Assembly (NCBI RefSeq): GCF_000384215.1
Contig: NZ_KB913032.1
Location: 707,021 to 771,020, forward strand
Origin: Amycolatopsis alba DSM 44262
Lineage (GTDB): Bacteria > Actinomycetota > Actinomycetes > Mycobacteriales > Pseudonocardiaceae
DNA: 64,000 nucleotides
Reading direction: 5' to 3'
How positions within the stretch are numbered: position 1 is the stretch's first letter; every line of letters starts with the position of its first letter. The notes below the pieces were generated by a model. That model saw only the letters and a list, made by a program, of their open reading frames with translations, made no database searches and had not been told where the DNA came from. This document shows, in pieces, positions 27,037 to 35,645 of the stretch. The translations under genes and the position numbers were made by a program.

Positions 27037-29439
27037 ATGTCAGTCGCCCGCCGCAACTTCCTCAAAGCCACCGTCGCGACAGGTCTGGCCGTCGGCATCG
27101 GCACCCAGGCCGAAGCCCATGCCGAAACCGCGATCGCCTCGCCCTACGTCGCCAACCGCGCGCCGCTGCTGCCCGCTCCCCTGCTGCGGCTCCCGCCCGG
27201 CTCGGCGCGGGCCGACGGCTGGCTGGCCACCCAGCTCCGCAAGCAGCTCGACGGGCTCAACGGCCGCTACCAGGAGATTTCGCACTACCTCGCGTTCGGA
27301 AACACCGGTTGGACACGGCCCGAGCTGGGCGGCTGGGAGGAGGTGCCGTACTGGCTGCGCGGGTACGGCGACCTCGGCTACGTCACCGGCGACGCCCGCG
27401 TGCTGGCCGACACCCGCCGCTGGATCGACGCCGTCCTCGCCACCCAGGCCGCGGACGGCTTCTTCGGACCGTCCGAACTGCGCACCCGGCAATCCGGCCA
27501 CGCGGACCTGTGGCCGCACATGCCGATGCTGCACGCGCTGCGCTCGTACGAGGAGTACACAAAGGACAGTCGTGTCGTCCCGTTCCTCAGCCGGTACTTC
27601 CGGTTCATGGCGGCGCAACCGACGTCCGTGTACACCGACGGCTGGGGTCACACCCGCTGGGCCGACACGATCGACGTCGTCTACTGGCTCTACAACCGCA
27701 CCGGTGAGGCGTTCCTGCTCGACCTGGTCCGCACCATCCACCGGTATTCGGCGAACTGGACGGACAACCTGCCGACCGGGCACAACGTCAACATCACCCA
27801 GGGTTTCCGCGAACCGGGCCAGTTCTGGGTCCTGTCCGGCGATCCCGCGCATCGCGCGAGCGCCTACGCGAACTACGACCGGATCCAGGGCCGCTACGGC
27901 CAGTTCCCCGGCGGCGGCTTCGCCGGGGACGAGAACGTCCGTCCCGGTTACGACGATCCGAGGCAGGGCTTCGAGACCTGCGGGATCGTCGAATACATGA
28001 TGAGCCACGAGATCCTCGCCAGGACCACCGGCGACCCCGTCTGGGCCGACCGCGTCGAGGAACTCGCGTTCAACCTGCTCCCGGCCGCGCTGGACCCGGC
28101 CGGGCGAAGCGTCCACTACGTGACGTCGGCGAACGGGATCCAGCTCGACAGGCAGCCGAAGACGTTGAGCCAGTTCGACAACGACTTCGCCATGCAGGCG
28201 TACGAGCCGGGTATCGACAACTACCGTTGCTGCCCGCACAACTATGGGATGGGCTGGCCGTACTACGTCGAAGAGATGTGGCAGGCCACGGCGGGCGGCG
28301 GTCTCTGCGCGATGCTGTACGGCGCTTCCACGGTGACGGCGAAGGTGGCCGGCGGTACTTCGGTGACCGTCGGCCAAGCGACCGCCTACCCGTTCTCGGA
28401 CACGATCACGTTCACCTTCTCGCTGCCGAAACCGACGGAATTCCCTTTCCAGGTCAGGATTCCCGGCTGGTGCGCGGCGCCGTCGCTGTCGGTCAACGGC
28501 GGACCGGTCGCCGTGAGCAGCGGCCCGCGCTACGAAACCGTCCGCCGGATGTGGCGTACCGGCGACCGCGTCACCCTGCGGCTCCCGATGACCACCCGCA
28601 CGCGGATCTGGGCCCGCAACCACGGCTCCGTCTCGGTCGACCGCGGGCCGCTGACCTATTCCCTCGCGATCCAGGAGAACTGGAGCCGGGTCGCGGGCGA
28701 CGAGCAATGGCCGGTCCACGAGGTCCGGCCCGGATCGGCGTGGAACTACGGTCTGGTGCCGCAGGCCGCGTTCACCGTCGTCACGACCGGCGGGAACCCG
28801 CTCGACCCGTTCACCCCGGCGAACAGCCCGGTCCGGCTCACCACCGACGCCCAACGCGTCGACGCGTGGCAGGCGAATGAGCAGAACGTGATCGACGAAC
28901 TGGCCGACAGCCCGGTCGCCGTCGACACCCCGGTCCAGCGCGTGACCCTGATCCCGATGGGCGCCGCGCGGCTGCGGGTGACGTCGTTCCCGAGGACCGG
29001 CGGTTCCCGGCCGTGGCGCTCCGGGTGGAGCAGGATCGAGAACCGCAACTCCGGCAAACTCCTCGGGGTCGACCGGATGTCCACCGCGGACTCCGCACAG
29101 GTCGTCCAGTTCCACGACAACGGGACCGCGGACCATCTGTGGCGGCTGCTGGACAACGGCGACGGCTGGTTCCGTGTCAAGAACCGCAACTCCGGCAAGG
29201 TCCTCGGCGTCGACCGGATGTCCACCGCGAACTCGGCACGCGTCGTGCAGTTCGACGACAACGGCACGTCGGACCACCTGTGGCGGTTCCTGGACAACGG
29301 GGACGGCTGGTTCCGGCTCCAGAACCTCAATTCCGGCAAGGTCCTCGGCGTGGACCTGATGTCCACGGCGGATTCGGCGATCGTGGTCCAGTTCGACGAC
29401 AACGGGACCGCCGATCACCTGTGGCGCCTGCTGGACTAG
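27037..29439 (+). CDS. Secreted GH127-type beta-L-arabinofuranosidase with ricin-like repeats
   Basis: 800 residues. Twin-arginine signal (ARRNFLKATVATG) for folded export. The catalytic region belongs to the GH127 (DUF1680) group: the zinc/catalytic residues of that family are visible as Glu313 and Cys315 in FETCG and Cys398-Cys399 in RCCPHN. The last ~135 residues hold three tandem ~45-residue units (SRIENRNSGKLLGVDRMST, VKNRNSGKVLGVDRMST, LQNLNSGKVLGVDLMST, each ending DHLWR.LD), a ricin-type beta-trefoil likely to bind plant polysaccharide. It should release L-arabinose outside the cell. The stop overlaps the convergent hydrolase stop in a shared CTAG. Confidence 0.88.
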   Translation: MSVARRNFLKATVATGLAVGIGTQAEAHAETAIASPYVANRAPLLPAPLLRLPPGSARADGWLATQLRKQLDGLNGRYQEISHYLAFGNTGWTRPELGGWEEVPYWLRGYGDLGYVTGDARVLADTRRWIDAVLATQAADGFFGPSELRTRQSGHADLWPHMPMLHALRSYEEYTKDSRVVPFLSRYFRFMAAQPTSVYTDGWGHTRWADTIDVVYWLYNRTGEAFLLDLVRTIHRYSANWTDNLPTGHNVNITQGFREPGQFWVLSGDPAHRASAYANYDRIQGRYGQFPGGGFAGDENVRPGYDDPRQGFETCGIVEYMMSHEILARTTGDPVWADRVEELAFNLLPAALDPAGRSVHYVTSANGIQLDRQPKTLSQFDNDFAMQAYEPGIDNYRCCPHNYGMGWPYYVEEMWQATAGGGLCAMLYGASTVTAKVAGGTSVTVGQATAYPFSDTITFTFSLPKPTEFPFQVRIPGWCAAPSLSVNGGPVAVSSGPRYETVRRMWRTGDRVTLRLPMTTRTRIWARNHGSVSVDRGPLTYSLAIQENWSRVAGDEQWPVHEVRPGSAWNYGLVPQAAFTVVTTGGNPLDPFTPANSPVRLTTDAQRVDAWQANEQNVIDELADSPVAVDTPVQRVTLIPMGAARLRVTSFPRTGGSRPWRSGWSRIENRNSGKLLGVDRMSTADSAQVVQFHDNGTADHLWRLLDNGDGWFRVKNRNSGKVLGVDRMSTANSARVVQFDDNGTSDHLWRFLDNGDGWFRLQNLNSGKVLGVDLMSTADSAIVVQFDDNGTADHLWRLLD

Positions 29440-30575
29440 CTCTTCGACAGGCTCCGGCTCGCCGCGTCCGCGATCTTCTGCACGATGAGCGGCTGCCCGT
29501 CCGGCGACTTCACCGTGGGGTTGACCGAGTACGCCACGACCCTGGAAAGGTTCTGGGTCGCGAAGATCCCGCTCGCGTAGCCGTACCGGCTGCCGGTCTT
29601 CCCCCAGACGGTGATCCCGTTCAGGCTCAGCTTCATCAGGCCCTGGCTGTAACTGGCCGGGCCACTGCCGTCGGACATCGGCACACGGGGAACGGCGAAC
29701 AGCCGCGGCATCACGGCGGGACCGAGCAGCCGTCCCTGGAACAGGCCGGTGATGAACTTGCCGAGGTCCTCCGCCGTGGAGATGATCGCGCCCGCGGCGC
29801 CGGGGATGGACTGGTTCATCTCGGTGACGTCGACCAGTTTCCCGTCCACGTCCAGATATCCGCGCGCGGCCGGGTTCGGCAGTCGCGGGTCGTCCTCCGG
29901 ATAGTAGGTGCGCCAGAGGCCGAGCGGGACGGTGATGCGATCGCGCAGGTTGCGCGCGTAGGACTGTCCCGTCACCTTCTCGACGAGCATCCCGGCCGTC
30001 ACGTACGCGGTGTTCGTGTACTTCTGCGCCGTGCCGGGCCGGAAGTCGATCGGGTGACGCAGCGCGGTGTCCACGACCTGGCGCGGGCTCCAGTGCTCGT
30101 AGCGGTGCGCGAGGATCCACTCCGGCTCGTAGAGACCGGGGATGTCCACCGACGGCAGCCCGGACGTGTGGTCGAGCAGGGTGCGCACCGGCACCGGCGG
30201 ATAGCCCGCCGGGAGCAGACCGGGGAGATACCGCTGGACCGGCTGTTCGAGGTCGATCCGGTGTTCCTGCGCCAGTTGCAGCACCATGACGGCGGTGTAG
30301 ACCTTGGTGGTACTGCCGATCCGGAAGAACCCGTCCGGCCGGACGGGGGCGTGCGTGCGGGCGTCGGACTCACCGGAGGTGCCGGACCAGGACCCCGAGT
30401 CGCCGGTGACCCGGACCAGCGCACCCCTCGTGTCCTTGTCGGGCAGGCCCGCGATCGCCGCCGACAACGCGGCCGGATCGGGCTTTCCGAGATCCGACGC
30501 CGCGGCGGCCGTCACCGGGGTGAGGGCCGCCGCGACGGCGACGACTACTACTGCTGTGACAATTGGAAGTTTCAT
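29436..30575 (-). CDS. Secreted serine hydrolase, class C beta-lactamase / DD-peptidase fold
   Basis: 379 residues with a Sec signal peptide (MKLPIVTAVVVVAVAAALTP). Active-site motifs of penicillin-recognising enzymes are complete: Ser88-X-X-Lys91 in GSTTK, Tyr186-Thr-Asn188, HTSG, and KTG in WGKTGSRYGY. Closest in style to Streptomyces R61-type D-alanyl-D-alanine carboxypeptidases or esterases rather than true beta-lactamases. ATG 30575 is chosen because the signal peptide starts there. Lies downstream of glmS on the same strand with 67 bp between; both concern the cell wall, but co-transcription is not certain. Confidence 0.88.
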   Translation of the reverse strand: MKLPIVTAVVVVAVAAALTPVTAAAASDLGKPDPAALSAAIAGLPDKDTRGALVRVTGDSGSWSGTSGESDARTHAPVRPDGFFRIGSTTKVYTAVMVLQLAQEHRIDLEQPVQRYLPGLLPAGYPPVPVRTLLDHTSGLPSVDIPGLYEPEWILAHRYEHWSPRQVVDTALRHPIDFRPGTAQKYTNTAYVTAGMLVEKVTGQSYARNLRDRITVPLGLWRTYYPEDDPRLPNPAARGYLDVDGKLVDVTEMNQSIPGAAGAIISTAEDLGKFITGLFQGRLLGPAVMPRLFAVPRVPMSDGSGPASYSQGLMKLSLNGITVWGKTGSRYGYASGIFATQNLSRVVAYSVNPTVKSPDGQPLIVQKIADAASRSLSKS

Positions 30576-30642
30576 GTCACACATGATGTCCGCGCGAGGC
30601 AGCGGGGACATCAGGGAAATACCCGGTCTCCGAAGATCAGGG

Positions 30643-32463
30643 TCACTCCACGGTGACGGACTTCGCGAGGTTCCGCGGCTTGTCGATGTCGTGGCCGAGG
30701 ATCAGCGCCGCGTGGTAGGCCAGCAGCTGCAGCGGGATCGTGAGCAGGATCGGGTCGAGTTCCGGCTCCGAACGCGGGACCACGAACCGCGGCACGTCGA
30801 GGTCGCCGAAGTCGACGTCGTCGTGGGTGATCGCCAGCACCTGCCCCTTGCGCGCCTTGATCTGCTGCATCGCGGCGAGGTTGCGGTCGGCGAGGTCGTC
30901 GGACGGCACGATCGCGACCGTCGGCAGCTCCTCGTCGATCAGCGCGAGCGGGCCGTGCTTGAGTTCCGAGGTCTGGTAGGCCTCCGCGTGACGGTACGAG
31001 ATCTCCTTGAACTTCTGCGCACCCTCGCGCGCCACCGGGAAGCCCCGGACCCGGCCGATGAAGAACAGGCTCCGCGCGTCCGCGCAGATCTTGGCGTGCT
31101 CGGCGATCTGGGACTCCGCCTCGACGATGGAGGCGACCTGCGCGGGCAGTGCCCGCAGCGCCGCGACGATCCGCTGTCCGTCCGCATTGGACAGATCGCG
31201 GACCCGGCCGAGCGCCAGCGCGATCATCGCGAAGCCGACGGCCATGTTGGTCAGCGCCTTGGTCGACGCGACGGCGATCTCCGGACCGGCGTGCAGGTAC
31301 AGGCCGCCGTCGCAGGCCCGCGCGATCGTCGAGCCGACGACGTTGACGAGGCCGACCACCCGGCCGCCCTTGCGCTTGACCTCTTCGACGGCGAACGCGG
31401 TGTCCGCGGTCTCGCCGGACTGGCTGACCGCGATGTAGAGGGTGTCCGCTTCGATGATCGGGTTGCGGTAGCGGAACTCGGACGCGGCCTCCGCGTCGGC
31501 CGGGACCCGCGCCAGATCCTCGATCATGGTCGCGCCGATCTGCCCCGCGTAGTACGCCGAGCCGCAGCCGAGGATCTTCACCCTCGCGAAACCGCGCAGG
31601 TCACGGGCGGTCAGGTTCAGACCGTCCAAACGGGACACACCGAACCGGTCGTCGAGGCGGCCCCGGATCATCCGCTCCAGGCACTCGGGCTGTTCCTGGA
31701 TCTCCTTGTACATGTAGTGCCGGTGACCGCCGAGGTCGAGGTCGTCGGCCTGGATGTCGATCTCGGTCGCGGCCTTGCCGGTGTCGCTCTCGTCGACGGT
31801 GAAGGTGCGGTAACCCGTGGCGGAGACGCTGGCAAACTCGCCGTCGTCGAGGTGCACCACCTGCGAGGTGTGCCGGACCAGCGCGGACAGGTCGCTGGCC
31901 ACGAACATCTCCCGGTCGCCGACGCCGATGATCAGCGGCGAACCGTTACGCGCGACCACCACACGGTCGGGGTGCTCGGTGTCGGTCACCGCGATCGCGT
32001 ACGTCCCCGTGACGCGGGAAACGGCTTCGACGACGGCGTCTTCGAGGGTCTTCGCGCCCGACCTCGCGATGAGGTGGGCGAGCACCTCGGTGTCGGTCTC
32101 GGAGGTCAGGGTCACCCCGGCCTGGCCGAGCTGCTCGCGCAGCGCGTCGGCGTTGTCGATGATCCCGTTGTGCACCACGGAGATCCGGCCGTCCTCGGAG
32201 ACGTGCGGATGGGCGTTCGCCTCGGTCGCCGGGCCGTGCGTCGCCCACCTCGTGTGCCCGATGCCGACCTTGCCCGCGAGCCGCTTGGGCAGGGCCGCCG
32301 TCAGGTTCCGCACCCGCCCCACGATCCGGTGCACCTGAGCGCCTTTGCCGCCCAGCACGGAGATCCCGGCCGAGTCGTAGCCGCGGTACTCCAGCCGGGT
32401 GAGCCCCTCGATCAGGATCGGGGCGGCGTTCTGGCCGCCGATGTAGCCGACGATTCCGCACAT
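30643..32463 (-). CDS. glmS: Glutamine-fructose-6-phosphate aminotransferase GlmS
   Basis: 606 residues. Makes glucosamine-6-phosphate from fructose-6-phosphate and glutamine, the first step to UDP-GlcNAc. The N-terminal nucleophile is the Cys after the removed Met (MCGIVGYIGG), the glutaminase domain continues with the HTRWATHG motif, and two SIS sugar isomerase domains follow (SQSGETADT, LKHGPLALI) up to the conserved end AKSVTVE. Its product feeds the UDP-GlcNAc 2-epimerase and synthase encoded 3 kb away. No sign of a glmS ribozyme upstream. Confidence 0.97.
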   Translation of the reverse strand: MCGIVGYIGGQNAAPILIEGLTRLEYRGYDSAGISVLGGKGAQVHRIVGRVRNLTAALPKRLAGKVGIGHTRWATHGPATEANAHPHVSEDGRISVVHNGIIDNADALREQLGQAGVTLTSETDTEVLAHLIARSGAKTLEDAVVEAVSRVTGTYAIAVTDTEHPDRVVVARNGSPLIIGVGDREMFVASDLSALVRHTSQVVHLDDGEFASVSATGYRTFTVDESDTGKAATEIDIQADDLDLGGHRHYMYKEIQEQPECLERMIRGRLDDRFGVSRLDGLNLTARDLRGFARVKILGCGSAYYAGQIGATMIEDLARVPADAEAASEFRYRNPIIEADTLYIAVSQSGETADTAFAVEEVKRKGGRVVGLVNVVGSTIARACDGGLYLHAGPEIAVASTKALTNMAVGFAMIALALGRVRDLSNADGQRIVAALRALPAQVASIVEAESQIAEHAKICADARSLFFIGRVRGFPVAREGAQKFKEISYRHAEAYQTSELKHGPLALIDEELPTVAIVPSDDLADRNLAAMQQIKARKGQVLAITHDDVDFGDLDVPRFVVPRSEPELDPILLTIPLQLLAYHAALILGHDIDKPRNLAKSVTVE

Positions 32464-32508
32464 GACGAGTCAACCTCACAAAAAGAAACGGACGGGGATG
32501 GTGTTCCG

Positions 32509-32787
32509 TCAGCCGTAGACGATGCGGCGCAGTTGCCGCTCGGACAGGTCGGGAGGCGCGACGAGGCGACGGCTCAGCTCCCCGGCGACGAGCGGGAAGA
32601 TCTCGGGGTTCTTCCTGCCTTCGGCCTGCAACCGCGCGTGCCGCGACCGGACGTACTGCTCGACCGGCTGCCGGTAGAACGCCAGGACGTCCTCGACGAC
32701 ACGGGCGGCGATGGCCGTCGACAGACCTGTCGACGAGGCCACCTGCTCGACGATGTCCGCGTCCTCCACTGGACCCATCATGCACAT
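32509..32787 (-). CDS. Small hypothetical protein upstream of glmS
   Basis: 92 residues, helical and charged (STAIAARVVEDVLAFYRQP, ELSRRLVAPPDLSERQLRRIV), no membrane segment. Not recognised. It sits 45 bp before glmS on the same strand and downstream of a strong 36-bp palindrome, so it probably starts the glmS transcript. The name of its family is unknown to me; a link to amino-sugar supply is only positional. Confidence 0.65.
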   Translation of the reverse strand: MCMMGPVEDADIVEQVASSTGLSTAIAARVVEDVLAFYRQPVEQYVRSRHARLQAEGRKNPEIFPLVAGELSRRLVAPPDLSERQLRRIVYG

Positions 32788-32800
32788 CAGGATACCGAAA

Positions 32801-32836
32801 CACCAGTTCTTGCCCGAAATCGGGCAAGAACTGGTG
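32801..32836. terminator. Perfect 36-bp palindrome, transcription terminator
   Basis: Perfect 17-bp arms (32801-32817 and 32820-32836) with a 2-bp centre, just after the stop of the M20 peptidase gene (minus strand) and 14 bp before the next start. No T-run follows, as is common in actinomycetes. Most likely a terminator for the peptidase transcript; because it lies close to the small gene's start it could also serve as an operator. Confidence 0.75.
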
Positions 32837-32839
32837 ACT

Positions 32840-33913
32840 TCAGGATCGGATCGCCACTACCAGGCCGGTGACCAGGGCAGCTCGTTCCACCATCGACTCG
32901 ACCAGCAGGTACTCGTGGTCCGCGTGAGCACCACCCCCGACGGCGCCCAATCCGTCGAGGGTCGGGACGCCGATCGCGGCGGTGAGGTTCCCGTCGCTCC
33001 CGCCCCCGACGGCCACCCCGGCGACTCCGGGCAGCAGCCGTTCCGCGACGGCGAAGAGGTCCGCGGCGGCAGACTCGGGCATCGGAGGCCGGTGGATCCC
33101 GCCGAGCACCGCGATTTCCGCCCCGTCGAGCCGCGGGGTGAGCGCGGCGAAGCCCGCCTCGACGCGCTCCTTCTCGGCGGCGGACTCGACCCGGACGTCG
33201 ACCACGACGGTCGCGGAGGCGGGGACGACGTTGCTCGCCGTGCCCGCCGAAGCGACGGTCGGCGTGACGCTCGTCCCGGCCTCGGGCCTGCCGAGCGCGG
33301 CGATGGCCAGCACCTGATGTGCGGCTTCGGTCAGCGCGTTGATCCCGGCCTCGGGTTCGAGGCCTGCGTGCGAAGCCCGGCCGGTGATGACGACCTCGAA
33401 CCTGCCACATCCCTTGCGGCCGATCTTCAGGCCGCCGCCGTCGGCCGCTCCTTCGAACACGAGCACCGTGCCGCACGCGCGGGCGCGGTCCTCGATGAGC
33501 GTCCGCGACCCGTGCGATCCCGTTTCCTCGTCGGCGGTCACCAGGATCTCGACGCCGGTCAGGTCGTCCAGTGCCGCCAGGCCGTGGATCGCCTGCACCA
33601 GCCCGCCGAGCATGTCGAACACCCCCGGCCCGGTCACCTTGCCGTCGGCCACCGCGAACGGGCGGCGGGCCAGTGTGCCGATCGGGAACACGGTGTCGTG
33701 ATGTCCCAGGATCAGCACGCGCGGCTCACCACCGCCGGACCACCGGACGTGCGGCCCCGCCGCGCTCTCCACGAGTGCCGCCGTTCCGCCGAGGCGGGTC
33801 TCGAGGATGGCGGCGAGGGCCTCGGCCGACGCCGTCAAAGCCTCGATGTCGCCCGACGGCGACTCGATCTCGACGAGTGTCCTGAGGTCTTCGATCATCG
33901 CGTCGACAGTCAT
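32840..33913 (-). CDS. M20-family metallopeptidase (carboxypeptidase G2-like)
   Basis: 357 residues without signal peptide. Zinc-peptidase motifs are visible: LGHHDTVFP (first metal ligand His and following Asp), GVFDMLGG, and the catalytic pair in TADEETGS; a dimerisation domain occupies about 175-285 and the final metal-ligand His lies in GGGAHADHEYL. The family cleaves C-terminal glutamate or similar groups from peptides and conjugates such as folates. Starts 12 bp after the glycosyltransferase stop on the same strand and so may be the last gene of that operon. Confidence 0.88.
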   Translation of the reverse strand: MTVDAMIEDLRTLVEIESPSGDIEALTASAEALAAILETRLGGTAALVESAAGPHVRWSGGGEPRVLILGHHDTVFPIGTLARRPFAVADGKVTGPGVFDMLGGLVQAIHGLAALDDLTGVEILVTADEETGSHGSRTLIEDRARACGTVLVFEGAADGGGLKIGRKGCGRFEVVITGRASHAGLEPEAGINALTEAAHQVLAIAALGRPEAGTSVTPTVASAGTASNVVPASATVVVDVRVESAAEKERVEAGFAALTPRLDGAEIAVLGGIHRPPMPESAAADLFAVAERLLPGVAGVAVGGGSDGNLTAAIGVPTLDGLGAVGGGAHADHEYLLVESMVERAALVTGLVVAIRS

Positions 33914-33925
33914 GCGGACATTTTC

Positions 33926-35227
33926 TCAGGCGGCTCCGGCGGGGACACCCTCGTCTTCGCTCAACCGCTCGGTCTTGGTCCAGGAATTGCGCCGGGCCAG
34001 CACGCGGAACAGGGCGCGCCAGGTCGCGATCACGCCGAGCACCAGGAACCCCGGATAGAGAAGGCCCGCGAGCAGGCAGCGGTGAAGCGGTTCCTCACCG
34101 AGACGCAGCCGGTGCACGACAGCCCACACCACGCCGGGCACCAGCAGCACGGCCACGCCGATCAGGGCCGCGCCCGGCAGCGCCGACGGCGGCGCGATCA
34201 GCCCGCCCAGGGTGACACCCGACCAGGAAGCGACGAGCGTGCCCGCGAACAACAGCGAAACCACCAAGGACAACGGCACCGTCAGCCAAGGCGTCACGAG
34301 GTAGGCGAGGAAGTCCAAAAGACCGATACTGCCGACATGCCTTGACGCCAGCAGTTTCCGCAAATGCCTTGCGCATTGCAAATTGCCCTGCGCCCACCGG
34401 GTGCGTTGCCGCAACAACCTGCGCAGATCGACGAGGCCCTGTTGCGTCACCCACGCCGATTTCACATAACGCATCCGGATACCGGCGACATGCAGCCTCA
34501 GCCCGAGTTCGAGATCCTCGACCAGGCAGTCCGACCAAGGGGCCGGGTCGAAGCGGCGTAATACGCCCAGTCTCGAAAACTGCCCGTTTCCGCCCATTCC
34601 GACACTGCCCGCCAAATCGCGCAAACTTTGCGAAGCGTCGGCGACCGCGCCGAACTCCAAATCCTGCAGCAAAGCGAGCACGCTGCGTCGGTTGTGAATA
34701 CGCACCCGGCATTGCACGGCGCCGACGCCGCGGTCGCCGAACACGTCGGCCACCTCGCGCAGCATCCCCTGGCTGCCCCGGCCGTCCCCGTCGATGATGC
34801 CGACGATCGTCTTCGGCACGCTTCCCTCGGCTTCGCACAGGCGGAGGATGTAGCGGTACCCGGCGTTCAACGCCTCGCCCTTGCCCTGTCTGGCGTGCGG
34901 GAGTTCACGGCGCAGGACGTGCAGGCGCGGGTCCGTCACCTCGCGGAGGACGTCCGGCGTGCCGTCGTCCGAACCGTCGTCGATGACCAGAACACGGACC
35001 GGGTTCCGTTCCGTGCCAAGCGAAAGCGCGTTGCGGACGGTGTTGCCGACCACCCGCTCCTCGTTGAGCGCCGGGATGACGATCCAGAACTCCAGGCCCT
35101 CGCCGCGCGAGGCAACCGCCCGGCGCGGGCGCCCGGTGCGCCACGCGAACGCGGCGAGCAGGATGTTGTGCGCCGGCCACCACAGGAGCAGCAGCATCAT
35201 GGTCGCGGCGAAGGCGGGGTTCGTCAT
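33926..35227 (-). CDS. Membrane processive family-2 glycosyltransferase (polysaccharide synthase type)
   Basis: 433 residues. One N-terminal membrane segment (residues 8-29), a cytoplasmic GT-A domain and at least three C-terminal membrane helices. Catalytic motifs: IDDGSDDGT (82-90), DGDG (146-149), E237-D238 in VEDLELGL, and Q274-R-T-R-W278. The QxxRW motif marks synthases that add many sugars and extrude the chain (cellulose, hyaluronan, poly-GlcNAc). Preceded after 11 bp by a small membrane protein and divergent from a UDP-GlcNAc 2-epimerase and a deacetylase; together they suggest an amino-sugar exopolysaccharide. Polymer and sugar are inferred. Confidence 0.88.
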   Translation of the reverse strand: MTNPAFAATMMLLLLWWPAHNILLAAFAWRTGRPRRAVASRGEGLEFWIVIPALNEERVVGNTVRNALSLGTERNPVRVLVIDDGSDDGTPDVLREVTDPRLHVLRRELPHARQGKGEALNAGYRYILRLCEAEGSVPKTIVGIIDGDGRGSQGMLREVADVFGDRGVGAVQCRVRIHNRRSVLALLQDLEFGAVADASQSLRDLAGSVGMGGNGQFSRLGVLRRFDPAPWSDCLVEDLELGLRLHVAGIRMRYVKSAWVTQQGLVDLRRLLRQRTRWAQGNLQCARHLRKLLASRHVGSIGLLDFLAYLVTPWLTVPLSLVVSLLFAGTLVASWSGVTLGGLIAPPSALPGAALIGVAVLLVPGVVWAVVHRLRLGEEPLHRCLLAGLLYPGFLVLGVIATWRALFRVLARRNSWTKTERLSEDEGVPAGAA

Positions 35228-35238
35228 GAGCGGGTGGT

Positions 35239-35394
35239 TCAGTCCTTCAAGCGAAGGTGCAGCGAACGCGCCATGAGCAGCAACGCGACCGCCCCGATCA
35301 CCGCCGCGAGCACGGTGCTCACCGTCGCGCCCGCCATCGTCGCGCCGATTCCGAGCGCGGAAACCTTGACCGGGCCCACCGGCACCATCGACAT
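35239..35394 (-). CDS. Small single-span membrane protein
   Basis: 51 residues from ATG 35394 (MSMVPVGPVKVSALGIG). A glycine/alanine-rich segment followed by one transmembrane helix (STVLAAVIGAVALLLMARSL) and a short basic tail. Not recognised. Encoded 11 bp before the synthase, so it is probably co-translated and may be an accessory subunit of the synthase, as small membrane partners are known for several exopolysaccharide synthases. An upstream extension to 35427 is possible. Confidence 0.6.
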   Translation of the reverse strand: MSMVPVGPVKVSALGIGATMAGATVSTVLAAVIGAVALLLMARSLHLRLKD

Positions 35395-35429
35395 GTCTTT
35401 CCTTCGGACAGGGGGCGCCACAAACATCT

Positions 35430-35508
35430 ACTCACAGTTTTCATACCGTGAGTACGGGGTCACCCAGGGAAGCGATATTCAGCCTTTCGGGTGGGTACAG
35501 TACCCCGT
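35430..35508. promoter_or_regulatory. Nested inverted repeats in the divergent exopolysaccharide promoter
   Basis: ACTCAC (35430-35435) pairs with GTGAGT (35448-35453). Directly next to it ACGGGGT (35454-35460) pairs with ACCCCGT (35502-35508), enclosing CACCC (35461-35465) and GGGTG (35489-35493). The nested stems could form a structured leader RNA for the synthase gene (minus strand, about 35-115 nt upstream) or be operators shared by both operons. It does not match a riboswitch class I know. Confidence 0.45.
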
Positions 35509-35645
35509 CTGTGTTAACGTTCGCGGGCGACGATCCCCCGTAAAGGTGACCATCAAGTAGTGATCCTCGCCTCACCTAACACTCTTTCGTGACTTCAACG
35601 ACGAATTCACGCCGTACCTCAGCGCGAACCCGGAAGAAGGACCAG

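Noticed and set aside
32464..32508. glmS ribozyme
   Set aside because: Only 45 bp between the genes and no matching core; actinomycetes generally lack it.
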